A DNA stretch of 64,000 nucleotides from NCBI RefSeq assembly GCF_014636315.1, contig NZ_BMED01000006.1, positions 124,001 through 188,000 on the forward strand, given 5' to 3'. The first letter of the stretch is position 1. Every line of letters begins with the position of its first letter. The DNA is from Parundibacterium terreum (GTDB lineage Bacteria > Pseudomonadota > Gammaproteobacteria > Burkholderiales > Burkholderiaceae_D). Shown here piece by piece: positions 63,784-64,000 of this stretch. Both the position numbers and the translations under genes were made by a program. Under the pieces are notes generated by a model. That model did not search any database. It was not told where the DNA came from and saw nothing but the letters and a program-made list of their open reading frames with translations.

Positions 63784-64000
63784 ATGAACTATAAAGTAAT
63801 CGTTTCCGCCATCATGGCAATGTCGATTGGCCTGGGCAATGTTGCCTACGCCCAAAATGACGATCACCGGGATGACCGCGGGCGCGGCAATCAGGGCAAC
63901 GATCGCCGTGGCGATGACCGCCGCGACCACCGTGACGACCATCGCGATGACCGCGGCAATCGTTACGACCAGGGGCGTGTGTATGCGGAAGGCAGCCACA
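63784..64000 (+). CDS. RcnB-like secreted protein, 5-prime part
   Basis: The gene runs off the end of the window and about 72 codons are seen. The ATG follows AAGGGGGTTGT. A signal peptide ends at AYA-QN (about residue 24). The mature start is an extreme Asp/Arg/His/Gly-rich stretch (DDHRDDRGRGNQGNDRRG and similar) as in RcnB-family periplasmic proteins, some of which modulate nickel/cobalt homeostasis. The conserved C-terminal domain is not visible, so the family is a probable call only. Confidence 0.65.
   Translation, partial: MNYKVIVSAIMAMSIGLGNVAYAQNDDHRDDRGRGNQGNDRRGDDRRDHRDDHRDDRGNRYDQGRVYAEGSH

Overview
The window reads as chromosomal DNA of a Betaproteobacterium, most probably Burkholderiales of the Oxalobacteraceae type (Herminiimonas/Janthinobacterium-like). 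The grounds are the gene families (Bordetella-type porin, DUF4148 and DUF2164 proteins, many LysR regulators, MCPs ending in a W-x-x-F tail), the moderately GC-rich coding sequence and the tRNA-Arg(CCG). This placement is inference from family content. There are no rRNA genes, no CRISPR array and no complete insertion sequence. One MITE-like palindromic element is present.

Layout. 0-6 kb: the end of a glycerate 2-kinase gene, pyruvate kinase, a urea channel, a chemoreceptor, the MITE-like element and a small TPR protein. 6.3-11.3 kb: a four-gene BMP/nucleoside-type ABC importer (ATPase, two permeases, lipoprotein) closed by a strong terminator. 11.3-12.6 kb: three small proteins of poorly known function. 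12.7-21.7 kb: an aromatic-acid catabolic island made of a LysR regulator with two HTH domains, a LigI-like amidohydrolase, a Pht5-like decarboxylase-family protein, a DctA-family carrier with altered binding residues, a porin, 4-oxalomesaconate hydratase, CHA aldolase and a Tat-exported MmgE/PrpD protein. 21.8-24.7 kb: two more LysR regulators and a YafJ-type amidotransferase.

25-37.6 kb: purine use, with an AzgA-type permease, xanthine dehydrogenase XdhA/XdhB and guanine deaminase, but no xdhC. A TonB-C domain protein and a second chemoreceptor lie inside this region. After guaD come an aldolase-II protein, a 4-OT-like tautomerase, a MOSC protein and an MFS carrier. 37.7-41.1 kb: a cupin, then divergent phosphonate genes phnM and a DUF1045-PhnN fusion. 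41.5-46 kb: a large TonB-dependent receptor, a LysR regulator and a secreted DUF4148 repeat protein. 46-56 kb: a divergent tetR/GST pair with a near-ideal palindromic operator, then a second tetR divergent from a catabolic operon (SDR, saccharopine-dehydrogenase-like reductase, acyl-CoA ligase, SCP2-type thiolase) followed by a FadH-like reductase. 56-64 kb: a second TonB-dependent receptor, a membrane-anchored cytochrome c, tRNA-Arg(CCG), an M16 peptidase and the start of an RcnB-like protein.

The likely theme is scavenging of organic acids, purines, phosphonates and lipid-like acids. Uptake (TonB receptors, porin, carriers, ABC importer), catabolism and local LysR/TetR control are grouped by substrate. 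The most unusual items are the lower 4,5-cleavage island without a ring-cleavage dioxygenase, the double-HTH LysR protein, the exported PrpD-family protein, the PhnN fusion with an Arg in its P-loop, and the operator sites spaced 22 bp apart in front of the SDR operon.
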